64,000 nucleotides of DNA, taken from the NCBI RefSeq assembly GCF_003096655.1, contig NZ_QEKQ01000004.1, positions 124,001 to 188,000 of the forward strand, written 5' to 3'. The notes beneath the pieces were generated by a model. That model searched no databases. It worked only from the letters and a program-made list of their open reading frames with translations, and was not told the origin of the DNA. The position numbers were made by a program, and so were the translations under genes. This DNA is from Tamilnaduibacter salinus (GTDB taxonomy: Bacteria; Pseudomonadota; Gammaproteobacteria; Pseudomonadales; Oleiphilaceae). Position 1 is the first letter of the stretch, and each line of letters opens with the position of its first letter. Below are positions 25,532-33,891 of this stretch, one piece after another.

Positions 25532-27859
25532 ATGAACCGACTCTTCCAGCAGATTGCCGACGAACTGGGCGTCGAGGCCCGGCAGGTGTCCGCCACGGTA
25601 GCACTTCTCGACGAGGGTGCGACCGTGCCATTCATCGCCCGATACCGGAAAGAGGTGACCGGCGCCCTGGACGACAGCCAGCTCCGGTCGTTGGAGGAGC
25701 GTTTGCGCTATCTGCGCGAACTGGAAGATCGGCGTCAGACCATCCTCGACAGCATCGATGAGCAGGGCAAGCTGACGGACGAGCTGAAAGCGGCCATCGA
25801 GTCGGCCGAGACCAAGAACCGGCTGGAAGATCTGTACCTGCCCTACAAGCCGCGCCGGCGCACCAAGGCCCAGATCGCCCGGGAGGCGGGACTGGAACCG
25901 CTGGCCGATACGCTCTATGACGATCCAACCCAGGATCCGGAAACGCTCGCGGCTGACTATCTCAACGCCGAGGCGAAGATCGACGACACCCGGGCCGCGC
26001 TGGATGGCGCCAAGTACATCCTGATGGAGCGTTTCGCCGAAGACGCGGAACTGCTCGGTACCCTTCGGGACTATCTCTGGAACGAAGGGGTGCTGCACGT
26101 CACTGTCGTCGAGGGCAAAGAGAATGAGGGCGCGAAGTTCCGGGATTACTTCGATCATCGCGAGCCGCTCAAGGGCGTGCCATCGCACCGGGCTCTGGCG
26201 ATCCTGCGGGGCCGGAATGAAGGCATCCTCAACTACACCATCGAACTGGGTGAGCATGATGGCGACCGCAATGCGGTCAATCCGGCCCAGCAGAAGGTGG
26301 CCGCTCACTGGGGTATCCGCGACGAAGGGCGGGCCGCGGATCAGTGGCTCGCCGGCGTTGTGCGCTGGACCTGGCGGGTGAAGCTCTCCACGCAGCTGGA
26401 AACCGAGCTGGTGGCCCGCCTGCGCGAAAGTGCCGAGTCAGAGGCCATCAACGTCTTTGCGGCCAACCTCAAAGACCTGCTGCTGCACGCACCGGCGGGC
26501 CCGCGCCCGACCATCGGTCTCGACCCCGGCCTGCGCACCGGCTGCAAGGTGGCGGTCATCGATGGCACTGGCCAGGTGGCCGATCACGGTGCCATCTATC
26601 CCAACGCCCCCCAGAACCGCACGGAGGAAGCCGAGCGCCAGATGGTGAGCTGGTGCCAGCGGTACGGGATCGAGCTGATTGCCATCGGCAATGGCACGGC
26701 GTCGCGCGAGACCGAGAAGTTCGTTGCTGATCTGATGACGCGTCATCCCGAGCTGGGCCTGTCCCGGATCGTGGTGAGCGAGTCCGGCGCGTCCGTCTAC
26801 TCCGCGTCGGAGTTTGCCTCAAAGGAAATGCCCGATCTGGATGTCACGATCCGGGGTGCCGCCTCGATTGCCCGTCGGTTGCAGGACCCGCTGGCGGAAC
26901 TGGTCAAGATCGAGCCCAAGTCCATCGGCGTGGGTCAGTACCAGCACGATGTCTCCCAGGTTCAGCTTGCACGCAGCCTGGATGCGGTCGTGGAGGACTG
27001 TGTGAATGGCGTTGGCGTGGACCTGAACACGGCATCCGTGCCGCTACTGAGCCGGGTCGCGGGGCTGAACGCCTCCACTGCCGAGAACATTGTTCGCTAC
27101 CGGACCGAGAACGGTGGCTTCCGAAATCGTGACCAGCTCTTGAAAGTCACCCGTCTCGGCGCCAAAACCTACGAACAGGCCGCGGGCTTTCTGCGCATCG
27201 CCGAGGGCGATAATCCACTGGACCGGTCCAGTGTCCACCCGGAAGCGTATGGGGTCGTTCAGGCGATTGCCGAAGACCATAGTCGCTCAGTGAACGAGCT
27301 GGTTGGCGATGCGGCGTTCCTGCGCCAGGTGGACCCCCAGCGCTATGTTACGGACCAGTTTGGCCTGCCGACGATCCGCGACATCCTGCGGGAGCTGGAG
27401 AAGCCCGGGCGCGACCCGCGGCCGGAGTTCCAGTTTGCGCGCTTCGCCGATGGCGTTGAAACCATGAACGATCTGCGTCCGGGCATGGTGCTGGAAGGCA
27501 GTGTGAGCAACGTCGCCAACTTTGGCGCGTTCGTGGACATCGGCGTGCATCAGGACGGACTGGTGCACATTTCCGCGCTGTCCCACACCTTCGTGAAAGA
27601 CCCGCGTGAGGTGGTCAAGGCCGGGGACATCGTCAAGGTGAAAGTGATGTCCGTTGACGTGCCCCGCAAACGCATTGGCCTGTCGATGCGGCTGGATGAT
27701 GAGCCGGGCGAGGACGGTTCGGCTGTGCGGAAAAAGGGAAATGACAATGGCGGCAAGAAAGCCGCTGGCGGCAAGCGCGGCCCGAAGCAGGATAAGGCGC
27801 CCAAGGGGGCGATGGCCGGCGCCATGGCGGAGGCCCTCCAGTCCGCCAAACGCAAGTAA
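25532..27859 (+). CDS. tex: Tex-family S1 RNA-binding transcription accessory protein
   Basis: The 775-residue protein has the full Tex layout: an N-terminal helical domain ([24 protein letters not shown]), a YqgF/RuvC-like domain ([17 protein letters not shown]), and helix-hairpin-helix modules ([14 protein letters not shown]). A C-terminal S1 domain ([19 protein letters not shown]) and a lysine-rich tail complete it. Tex binds nucleic acid and RNA polymerase. The ATG at 25532 gives the family start MNRLFQQIA and has GGGG upstream; a TTG at 25508 is in frame but weaker. gshA follows 45 bp later. Confidence 0.95.
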   Translation: MNRLFQQIADELGVEARQVSATVALLDEGATVPFIARYRKEVTGALDDSQLRSLEERLRYLRELEDRRQTILDSIDEQGKLTDELKAAIESAETKNRLEDLYLPYKPRRRTKAQIAREAGLEPLADTLYDDPTQDPETLAADYLNAEAKIDDTRAALDGAKYILMERFAEDAELLGTLRDYLWNEGVLHVTVVEGKENEGAKFRDYFDHREPLKGVPSHRALAILRGRNEGILNYTIELGEHDGDRNAVNPAQQKVAAHWGIRDEGRAADQWLAGVVRWTWRVKLSTQLETELVARLRESAESEAINVFAANLKDLLLHAPAGPRPTIGLDPGLRTGCKVAVIDGTGQVADHGAIYPNAPQNRTEEAERQMVSWCQRYGIELIAIGNGTASRETEKFVADLMTRHPELGLSRIVVSESGASVYSASEFASKEMPDLDVTIRGAASIARRLQDPLAELVKIEPKSIGVGQYQHDVSQVQLARSLDAVVEDCVNGVGVDLNTASVPLLSRVAGLNASTAENIVRYRTENGGFRNRDQLLKVTRLGAKTYEQAAGFLRIAEGDNPLDRSSVHPEAYGVVQAIAEDHSRSVNELVGDAAFLRQVDPQRYVTDQFGLPTIRDILRELEKPGRDPRPEFQFARFADGVETMNDLRPGMVLEGSVSNVANFGAFVDIGVHQDGLVHISALSHTFVKDPREVVKAGDIVKVKVMSVDVPRKRIGLSMRLDDEPGEDGSAVRKKGNDNGGKKAAGGKRGPKQDKAPKGAMAGAMAEALQSAKRK

Positions 27860-27865
27860 CACAAC

Positions 27866-27886
27866 ACCGGCGGCCCGGCCGCCGGT
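27866..27886. terminator. GC-rich perfect dyad between tex and gshA
   Basis: ACCGGCGGCC and GGCCGCCGGT form ten perfect pairs around one base. No T run follows. It could stabilise the tex mRNA end or attenuate read-through to gshA. Confidence 0.3.
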
Positions 27887-27904
27887 TGGTCCGAGGAGTC
27901 TGAC

Positions 27905-29461
27905 ATGGCTGAATCCCGCGAGGGGCTGTTCCAGCAACTGATCCGTAATGGCTGGAGCGGGTTCCGCAAGGGCGTCGAGAAGGAGGGGTTGCGGGTCGAT
28001 CCGGACGGCTTCATCGCTCAGACGCCGCATCCCGAAGCGCTGGGCTCCACGCTCATGCACTCACGGATCACGACGGATTATTCCGAGTCTCTGCTGGAGC
28101 TGATCACGCCAGTCTGCGAGACGACCGATGAGGTCATCCAGTCCCTGCGGGATGTGCACACCTTTGTGCAGCGTCGTCTTGGCGACGAGGTGCTCTGGGC
28201 GGCGAGTATGCCTTGTCGGCTCGATGGGGACCCCAGCATCCCCATCGCCCAGTACGGTACATCGAACAGCGGCCGGCTCAAGGAGGTGTACCGGCGTGGT
28301 CTGGCGGTCCGCTATGGCCGCATGATGCAGAGCATTGCCGGCGTGCATTACAACTTCTCCCTGCCGGATCGCTTCTGGAATGACTGGCAGGCGGCGCTTG
28401 GGGACACCCGATCGCTTCAGGTGTTCAAGTCGGACCAGTACTTCTGGCTGATCCGAAACTTCCGTCGCCGGAGCTGGCTGCTGATGCTGTTGTTCGGTGC
28501 CTCACCGGCGCTGGATGCCAGTTTTGTGGAAGGCAAGTCCCACAAACTGCGCCGGTTCAGCGACTGCACCCTGTTTGATGAGACGGCCACCTCGCTGCGC
28601 ATGGGCGATCTGGGCTACCACAACAACGCCCAGGCCTCGCTGGACATCTGTTTCAACGAACTACAGACCTATACCGAAACGCTGGACCGGGCCATCCACA
28701 CGCCGTGGCCGCCTTACGAGAAGCTGGGCCTGAAGGACGACAACGGCGACTACCGGCAGATCAACACCAATGTTCTGCAGATCGAGAACGAGTATTACAG
28801 CGCGATTCGCCCGAAGCGATCGGTCGCGCGGGGCGAGAAGCCCATCCAGGCCCTCCACGACCGCGGCGTGGAGTATGTGGAGGTCCGTTGCCTGGACCTT
28901 GACCCGTTCGATCCCGTGGGCATCAGTGCCGAGCAGATGGATTTTCTCGATCTGTTCCTGCTTGACTGCCTACTGGCGGACAGCGGCCGGATCAGCGATG
29001 AAGAATGCGAACGCCTGGATGGCGGTTATCAGGATGTGGTGGCCCGGGGCCGCGAGCGGGGCCTGTCGATCTGCTTCAATAATGAACTGACACCAACCTC
29101 TGCGGCGGCCAACGCCCTGATGGACCGGCTTGAGCCGCTGGCGGACGAACTGGACGCTCAGGATGGCGGGGGGCGTTATCACAACGCTCTTGCGGTCCAG
29201 CGCGCCAAGGTCAGTGACCCGTCCGGTGTCGCCTCGGCCCGGGTGCTGGCGTCAATGCAGAATGCCAACGAAGGGCATCTCGAGTGGACCCTGGCCCAGT
29301 CCCGACGGCACCAGTCGATCCTGAAGGAGCAGGGGCTGGACCCGGCGGTTGAGGAAGCCATGGAGGCAGAGGCACGAGCCTCACTGGCTGCCCAGCGTGA
29401 GCTGGAAGCGTCGGATACCGAGTCGTTCGAGTCGTATCTCAAGGCCTACCAGTCGGATTAA
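27905..29461 (+). CDS. gshA: Glutamate-cysteine ligase
   Basis: The 518-residue enzyme is the gammaproteobacterial type of gamma-glutamylcysteine synthetase, joining glutamate and cysteine in the first step of glutathione synthesis. Family landmarks include the N-terminal KGVEKEGLRVDPDGF (ATP/metal-binding glutamates), TDYSESLLELITP, MQSIAGVHYNFSLPD, and ENEYYSAIRPKR. The length is the same as E. coli GshA. GAGGAG lies about ten bases before the ATG. It follows tex closely and may be partly read from it. Confidence 0.96.
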   Translation: MAESREGLFQQLIRNGWSGFRKGVEKEGLRVDPDGFIAQTPHPEALGSTLMHSRITTDYSESLLELITPVCETTDEVIQSLRDVHTFVQRRLGDEVLWAASMPCRLDGDPSIPIAQYGTSNSGRLKEVYRRGLAVRYGRMMQSIAGVHYNFSLPDRFWNDWQAALGDTRSLQVFKSDQYFWLIRNFRRRSWLLMLLFGASPALDASFVEGKSHKLRRFSDCTLFDETATSLRMGDLGYHNNAQASLDICFNELQTYTETLDRAIHTPWPPYEKLGLKDDNGDYRQINTNVLQIENEYYSAIRPKRSVARGEKPIQALHDRGVEYVEVRCLDLDPFDPVGISAEQMDFLDLFLLDCLLADSGRISDEECERLDGGYQDVVARGRERGLSICFNNELTPTSAAANALMDRLEPLADELDAQDGGGRYHNALAVQRAKVSDPSGVASARVLASMQNANEGHLEWTLAQSRRHQSILKEQGLDPAVEEAMEAEARASLAAQRELEASDTESFESYLKAYQSD

Positions 29462-29462
29462 A

Positions 29463-29517
29463 GTGCCGTCCATCGACGCCGTGACGGAGTCGTCATAACC
29501 GGCACGATGGACAGCAC
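29463..29517 (+). other. Nested hairpin in the gshA-rmf intergenic region
   Basis: GTCCATCG (29468-29475) pairs with CGATGGAC (29505-29512), with a smaller stem TGACG/CGTCA inside. No T run follows. It lies directly after gshA and may mark the transcript end. The rest of the 177-bp gap holds the rmf leader. Confidence 0.4.
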
Positions 29518-29638
29518 ACCTTGGCCACCTGTCGCTTGTCGCGTCTCACTCTCACTGTTACATTGCGTTTCAGAGTGTGACGGCGTTTCTACGTTGTCAC
29601 GCTGCGGCGAGGGTCGACAGGGCACGAAGGAGGGTCCC

Positions 29639-29851
29639 ATGCCCCGGGATATCCGTCTTGGTTGGGAAGTGGAGACGCTGAACAAAGCATACCGGCAGGG
29701 TTACATGACGGGCGTCATGGGCATGGCCCGGGAACGCTGTCCCTACCGTGGTGACGTGGTCATCGCGGCCTGGGAGGCCGGCTGGGACGATGGCCAGAAC
29801 GAGCTCGAGCAGCAGGAAAAAGAGCGTCGCGCCAACCCCTGGATTGCCTGA
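29639..29851 (+). CDS. rmf: Ribosome modulation factor
   Basis: The 70-residue basic protein matches RMF, which dimerises 70S ribosomes into inactive 100S particles in stationary phase. The family pattern AYRQGYMTGVMGMARERCPY is clear, followed by AAWEAGWDDG. AAGGAGGG lies seven bases before the ATG at 29639, a near-perfect ribosome-binding site. The in-frame extension to 29507 lacks similarity and is rejected. It is slightly longer than the E. coli protein at its C-terminus. Confidence 0.95.
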   Translation: MPRDIRLGWEVETLNKAYRQGYMTGVMGMARERCPYRGDVVIAAWEAGWDDGQNELEQQEKERRANPWIA

Positions 29852-29991
29852 GCCTCCAGCTCCCCTCCGCACTTTGGGATGGCAGCCTAGCCGAACATCA
29901 AGCAACGGAGTAACCGCTGGGCGGCGCCTTTTACACCACCCTCTCAATGTCCGGCGACACGGCTGGATCAGAAGCCGGTGACAGCGCCCCC

Positions 29992-30453
29992 CTACCGCTG
30001 AATCACAAACGTCGTGAACAGCAGATCCTTGATCGCTGCCCCCGTTTTCTCTTCCTCAAGCACCTCGTTAAACCGCGTCAGAACGTCATTCCGGAGGGTC
30101 TCCTGACCCGGTGCGTCGCTGACGGCGTCGAGACTGGCGTTGGTAAGCATCATCACCATTTCGTGTCGGAGCCGGGGGGCGTGTTGCTCAACGGCGGCAC
30201 CGGCCTTCTTACTGTCAAGCCGTAATGTCACTTCCGCCTTCACGTAGCTGAGGCTCTGGGACGGTTTGCCGACATGGGTGACGAACGGGGGCGGCAGTTC
30301 CTTGTAGATGGTGGGCTTTTTCTTGGCGTCCTCTCCGGCATCTTCCGAGGCTGCTTCATCGCCATTGGCGTCGTCCGTCTCCTGAGCCGCCAGAGGCAGC
30401 GCCAGGACGATCATCAACAGTGCGGCCAACCAGTGAAAGCGTCCGGTCATCAT
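29992..30453 (-). CDS. FliL-like exported protein
   Basis: The protein of about 153 residues begins with a hydrophobic signal or anchor (HWLAALLMIVLALPLAAQ) and an acidic, alanine-rich linker. A FliL-like domain follows (YVKAEVTLRLDSKK, then LRNDVLTRFNEVLEEEKTGAAIKDLLFTTFVIQR). FliL proteins associate with the flagellar stator, but no flagellar genes are nearby. Such stand-alone members next to dsbB or rsd are common in related bacteria. Two adjacent ATGs (30453 and 30450) are candidates; a longer in-frame start at 30528 lacks a ribosome-binding site and would bury the signal. Function beyond the family is uncertain. Confidence 0.75.
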   Translation of the reverse strand: MMTGRFHWLAALLMIVLALPLAAQETDDANGDEAASEDAGEDAKKKPTIYKELPPPFVTHVGKPSQSLSYVKAEVTLRLDSKKAGAAVEQHAPRLRHEMVMMLTNASLDAVSDAPGQETLRNDVLTRFNEVLEEEKTGAAIKDLLFTTFVIQR

Positions 30454-30545
30454 GAGGTTGCAGATCTCCCGTGAATCCGTTTTGATGGGAACTTTCCGAG
30501 AGAATATCAGTCTCCACGGAACCGTCACAGTCTTATGAGGAATTC

Positions 30546-31049
30546 ATGACGCCCCGCCGCCTTGTCTATCTGATTGTCACCCTGATCTGCGCTGCCCTTC
30601 TGTCCACCGCGTTTTACATGGAATGGGTCATGGGTCTGGAGCCCTGCCCACTGTGCTGGTTGCAGCGATACGCGTTTATGGCCGTGGGGCTGGTAGCGTT
30701 ACTGGCCGTCCTCCAGAACCCGCGGGGCTGGGGTGGGCGCCTCTATGGCGGCCTGTTGGCGGTGTTCGCCGGTGTGGGGGCTGCATTGGCAGGTCGCCAG
30801 CTCTGGCTTCAGAACCTGCCCGCCGATCAGGTGCCCAGCTGCGGGCCATCCGTCGATTATCTATTGGACGTCATGCCGCTGATGGAGGTGTTGACGATTG
30901 CTCTGCGTGGTACCGGTGATTGTGCCGAGGTCACCTGGCGGTTCCTGGGGCTGAGCATTCCCGGATGGACGGCTGTGTTCTTCGGAGTCACGGTGCTGGC
31001 CGGACTGGCGCTGGTGGCCGGGTGGCTCGAGCGTGCCGGCCGTCGATGA
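30546..31049 (+). CDS. dsbB: Disulfide bond formation protein B
   Basis: The 167-residue inner-membrane protein reoxidises DsbA and passes electrons to ubiquinone. Four transmembrane segments are visible. The first active pair is C34 and C37 (EPCPLCWLQR) and the second pair is C99 and C126 in the large periplasmic loop (PSCGPS, GDCAEV). These positions fit the family. TGAGGAATTC precedes the ATG. It is divergent from the FliL-like gene and followed by rsd. Confidence 0.95.
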   Translation: MTPRRLVYLIVTLICAALLSTAFYMEWVMGLEPCPLCWLQRYAFMAVGLVALLAVLQNPRGWGGRLYGGLLAVFAGVGAALAGRQLWLQNLPADQVPSCGPSVDYLLDVMPLMEVLTIALRGTGDCAEVTWRFLGLSIPGWTAVFFGVTVLAGLALVAGWLERAGRR

Positions 31050-31155
31050 GTGCTTGCCGTGGCCTCTGACCGTGCGGTAACTTGTTTCTGGACCACAACA
31101 ATTTGTGGTTGTGACCGATAACGATAAGAACGTTGGATGCTTTCGGGGAGGGCTC

Positions 31156-31647
31156 ATGCTTGAGGACATCAAAGATGCCAGGGAACGCTGGGGTGGCGTT
31201 AGCGAACTGATTGATCGTTGGCTGCGGGAACGCCAGGAGTTGATCGTCCAGTACTGTGATATCACTGGGATGGATGATTTCTCGGATCTGCCAGCGGCGC
31301 AGAACCGCTTCCATCGGCTCTGTGAAATTCTGCTGGATTATGTCTCTGCCGGACACTTTGAAGTCTACGAGCAGCTGGTCCACGAAGCGCGCGATTTTGA
31401 TGACGGTGGGGTTGAGCTGATCGGCAAGGTCTATCCCCGTATCCAGAAAACGACCGAGAATGCCCTGTCATTCAACGACCGGGTCAACGGCGACCTCAAC
31501 AGCGAAGAGGCCATCAAGGCACTGATGCCCGCGCTGTCGGAACTCGGCGAGCAGCTGGAAACCCGATTTGAGCTGGAAGACTTCCTCATCGAGCATCTGC
31601 ACAATGTGCATGCGGAACAGGTGATGTCCTCGGCCGAGAGTTCCTGA
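31156..31647 (+). CDS. rsd: Regulator of sigma D (Rsd/AlgQ family)
   Basis: The 163-residue helical protein starts MLEDIKDARERWGGVSELIDRWLRERQELIVQYC, the hallmark of Rsd and AlgQ. Rsd binds the housekeeping sigma factor in stationary phase; AlgQ in Pseudomonas also affects alginate and siderophore genes. The ATG at 31156 follows GGGGAGGG and replaces an upstream in-frame GTG at 31105. It ends before a bidirectional terminator shared with the FKBP gene. Confidence 0.92.
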   Translation: MLEDIKDARERWGGVSELIDRWLRERQELIVQYCDITGMDDFSDLPAAQNRFHRLCEILLDYVSAGHFEVYEQLVHEARDFDDGGVELIGKVYPRIQKTTENALSFNDRVNGDLNSEEAIKALMPALSELGEQLETRFELEDFLIEHLHNVHAEQVMSSAESS

Positions 31648-31673
31648 AGCGGTGCCCTGCCCTTCGAGCGGGT

Positions 31674-31705
31674 AATGTAGCCGAACATAAATGTTCGGCT
31701 ACATT
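31674..31705. repeat. Perfect 15-bp palindrome, member of a dispersed repeat
   Basis: AATGTAGCCGAACAT (31674-31688) is followed after two bases by its exact complement (31691-31705). The core TAGCCGAACAT also occurs at 29888-29898, and its complement ATGTTCGGCTA at 36043-36053. All three are intergenic. Confidence 0.6.
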
Positions 31706-31742
31706 GATTACGGATACCGTCTTGTGACCCTCAAGCGCACAC

Positions 31743-31774
31743 AAAAAAGGGGAGCCGCATCGGCTCCCCTTTTT
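31743..31774. terminator. Bidirectional terminator between rsd and FKBP gene
   Basis: GGGGAGCCG (31749-31757) pairs with CGGCTCCCC (31761-31769), with six A on the left and five T on the right. It serves both convergent genes. Confidence 0.92.
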
Positions 31775-31803
31775 CATTTGGGCGATCAAGGCAGTGACGG
31801 ACG

Positions 31804-32547
31804 TTATTCACCGTTCTCCTGCTTTGATTGGCCTTTGCCTTCCTTCACTTCCAACAGCTCCACATCGAACACCAGCGTCTCGTTGGGGCCGATGGAGCGG
31901 TTGCCACCCGGGCCGTAGGCCAGGTCGGACGGGATGTAGAGCTTGTAGCGGGCGCCTTCGTTCATCAGCTGCAGGCCCTCGGTCCAGCCTGGAATCACCT
32001 GGGACAGTTTGAACGTCACCGGTTCGCCACGCTCACGGGAGCTGTCGAAGACCTTGCCATCCAGCAGCTCGCCGGTGTAGTGCACCTTGACCTGATCGGA
32101 CTGTGACGGCTTCGGACCATTGCCCTCTTCCAGAATCTCATACTGCAGGCCGGAGTCGGTGGTCGTGACGCCATCCCGTTCGCCGTTCTCTGCCAGGAAC
32201 TGCTCGCCTTCGGCTTTGTTTTCCTTGGCGACTTTTTCCATCTTCTTCATCTGCTGCTGCTGCATCTTCTTCTGGTAAGCCTGCAGCGCAGCCTGGATTT
32301 CCTTCTGGCTCATCTGCGGCGCATCGCCGCCTTCATGGCCGTCCTGGATGCCCTGCATGAATTGCTCAAGCTGCAGGTCCGGGATGTCGTTCTTCATGCG
32401 CTCGCCCAGAACCACGCCCATGCCGTAGCTGACACGCTGGTCCTGGTTCTCAAGCTTCGGCTCGGCAGAGGCCGTCAGGGAAAACGCACCGAAAGTGCCG
32501 GCGGTTACGACGCCTGCCAGTCCGACCGTCATGAGGGTTTTTTTCAT
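31804..32547 (-). CDS. FKBP-type peptidyl-prolyl cis-trans isomerase, exported
   Basis: The 247-residue protein resembles the FkpA/Mip group. A signal peptide (residues 1-28, ending SLTASAE) is followed by a helical dimerisation domain. That domain has RVSYGMGVVLG and a long glutamine/lysine-rich helix. The C-terminal FKBP fold includes VKVHYTGELLDGKVFDSS, VIPGWTEGLQLM and YKLYIPSDLAYG. These proteins fold periplasmic and outer-membrane proteins. AAGGATA lies upstream of the ATG. The gene is monocistronic; the 250 bp upstream hold its promoter region and a 169-bp repeat. Confidence 0.93.
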   Translation of the reverse strand: MKKTLMTVGLAGVVTAGTFGAFSLTASAEPKLENQDQRVSYGMGVVLGERMKNDIPDLQLEQFMQGIQDGHEGGDAPQMSQKEIQAALQAYQKKMQQQQMKKMEKVAKENKAEGEQFLAENGERDGVTTTDSGLQYEILEEGNGPKPSQSDQVKVHYTGELLDGKVFDSSRERGEPVTFKLSQVIPGWTEGLQLMNEGARYKLYIPSDLAYGPGGNRSIGPNETLVFDVELLEVKEGKGQSKQENGE

Positions 32548-32783
32548 GAAATATCCTTCGATTGGTCACAAATCCGCTCACGGGGGCGGATCCGGGTGTA
32601 TTTGATGCACAGGGCTGAAAGGTAACGCGTTTGACGACAGAGTGCCAATGACCCTTCAGTAACCTGTGACAGGCCTCTGGTGAACGCGGAAATGGCGGTC
32701 GGATGCCAGGATCCTTCCGGTTAATTCGATGGCCAGAAGCGTCAGCGGTACGCAGTCGGTCAACGAATGAACCAGACGGGACA

Positions 32784-32952
32784 CTAGGAGTCTGCGCGGT
32801 AGAAATTCGCACCGCTGCGACCGCCCCACTGCGGTCCCTTTTGAGCGCTCATTGTCGTTACATAGAACCACTATGCGCCTCAAATGACCGTCAAAATGGC
32901 CTCGCAGTGGGACGATCTCGCCTGGCACGATTTCTACCGCGCAGACTCCTAG
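32784..32952 (+). repeat. 169-bp imperfect palindrome, copy 1
   Basis: The element begins CTAGGAGTCTGCGCGGTAGA and ends with the exact complement, giving terminal inverted repeats of at least 23 bp. The interior continues as an imperfect inverted repeat to a centre CATAG-AACCA-CTATG, so a single strand could fold along the full length. No transposase is encoded. The last four bases, CTAG, supply the stop codon of the minus-strand gene that ends at 32949. Copies 2 and 3 are nearly identical. Confidence 0.9.
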
Positions 32953-33320
32953 CCGGACGAGGGATCGCCACGGAGTGAGAAAGGCGCCTCGTAGGGCGTC
33001 CGGAGTTCGTCTTCCTCCGGTTGGGTCTCCGGTGGTGCAATGCCCTTCGGGTCGATGGCAATGACGTTCCATGCGGTGTGGTCCGGCGGGCTGTCGGCGT
33101 AATGCCAGCTGCCGTCCCGGCTCTGCCATTTGAAGACAATGTCAGGCCCCTCCTCCTCGATCTGGGTGGGGACGATGCCTTCAAGGTTTGTCACCGGCTC
33201 CGGATCCTCCGCGGATGACGACTCCGGTTCGGTGGGGGCCGGGTCGTGGATCCCGAACAGGATCAGCCCGACGACCACCCCAAGCGCCGGGAATGACAGA
33301 CGGAACAGCCAGCGGCTCAT
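32949..33320 (-). CDS. DUF4124-like membrane-anchored protein
   Basis: The 123-residue protein has one N-terminal hydrophobic segment (LFRLSFPALGVVVGLILFG) that should anchor it in the inner membrane. An acidic linker and a small domain IVFKWQSRDGSWHYADSPPD follow, resembling DUF4124 (typically found in cell-envelope proteins). The ATG at 33320 overlaps the stop of the upstream gene by one base. The TAG stop lies in the end of the 169-bp repeat, so the original C-terminus may have been altered by insertion. The function is unknown. Confidence 0.72.
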   Translation of the reverse strand: MSRWLFRLSFPALGVVVGLILFGIHDPAPTEPESSSAEDPEPVTNLEGIVPTQIEEEGPDIVFKWQSRDGSWHYADSPPDHTAWNVIAIDPKGIAPPETQPEEDELRTPYEAPFSLRGDPSSG

Positions 33321-33850
33321 CAGGCGGTTCCACCCTGAGCGTCGGTGTCGCGACGCTGTTTGCCGGAGCAAAAGAGCGCGTCGGTCAGTTGTATCATGAG
33401 GGTTTCCTCTGTGTTGCGCTGTCCCGGGGCGGCGGCCCGAAGATTACGGGTCAGTAACGCTGGATTGTCCACTGGGCAATTTAACAAGTTATGACATTCT
33501 CTGTCATGCCAGGCGTGAATCCATGCCAGCTCCGTCCTTTCCGATGACAGTTCGGCCGATTTGATGTCATGGCGCAGAGGGGCGATGCCCTCATGGTCGC
33601 GGGGAAGCCGCTGTCTCAGTGATCGCAGCGGTTCTGTCACCTGATGGCGCCATTCCGTCAGCCCATCCGGCTCCCGGCCGTCCCAGCGGACGCCGTTGGC
33701 CGCCAGCCAGGCGGCGGTCAATATCCGCGTGACCGACCAGCCTTTGCCCTGCAGCGACAGGCAAATGTTGGCAATGGCGTCGTCGTTCCAGAGCCGGAGA
33801 GCAAACTGCCAGAGCGGGTTGTCCAGGCGCAGAGAGTCCGGCGGGGTCAT
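33320..33850 (-). CDS. TIGR02444 family (DUF2390) protein
   Basis: The 176-residue protein matches the conserved hypothetical family found beside the yheS-type ABC gene in many gammaproteobacteria: NPLWQFALRLWNDDAIANICLSLQGKG near the N-terminus, then AAWLAANGVRW and LRSLRQRL. It is soluble and helical. It is divergent from yheS with only 41 bp between starts, and its TGA shares a base with the ATG of the next gene, so the two are coupled. Function is not known. Confidence 0.82.
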   Translation of the reverse strand: MTPPDSLRLDNPLWQFALRLWNDDAIANICLSLQGKGWSVTRILTAAWLAANGVRWDGREPDGLTEWRHQVTEPLRSLRQRLPRDHEGIAPLRHDIKSAELSSERTELAWIHAWHDRECHNLLNCPVDNPALLTRNLRAAAPGQRNTEETLMIQLTDALFCSGKQRRDTDAQGGTA

Positions 33851-33891
33851 GGTGGCTCCGGTGACCGGGTGTGGGGTGATAGAATGCGCGG

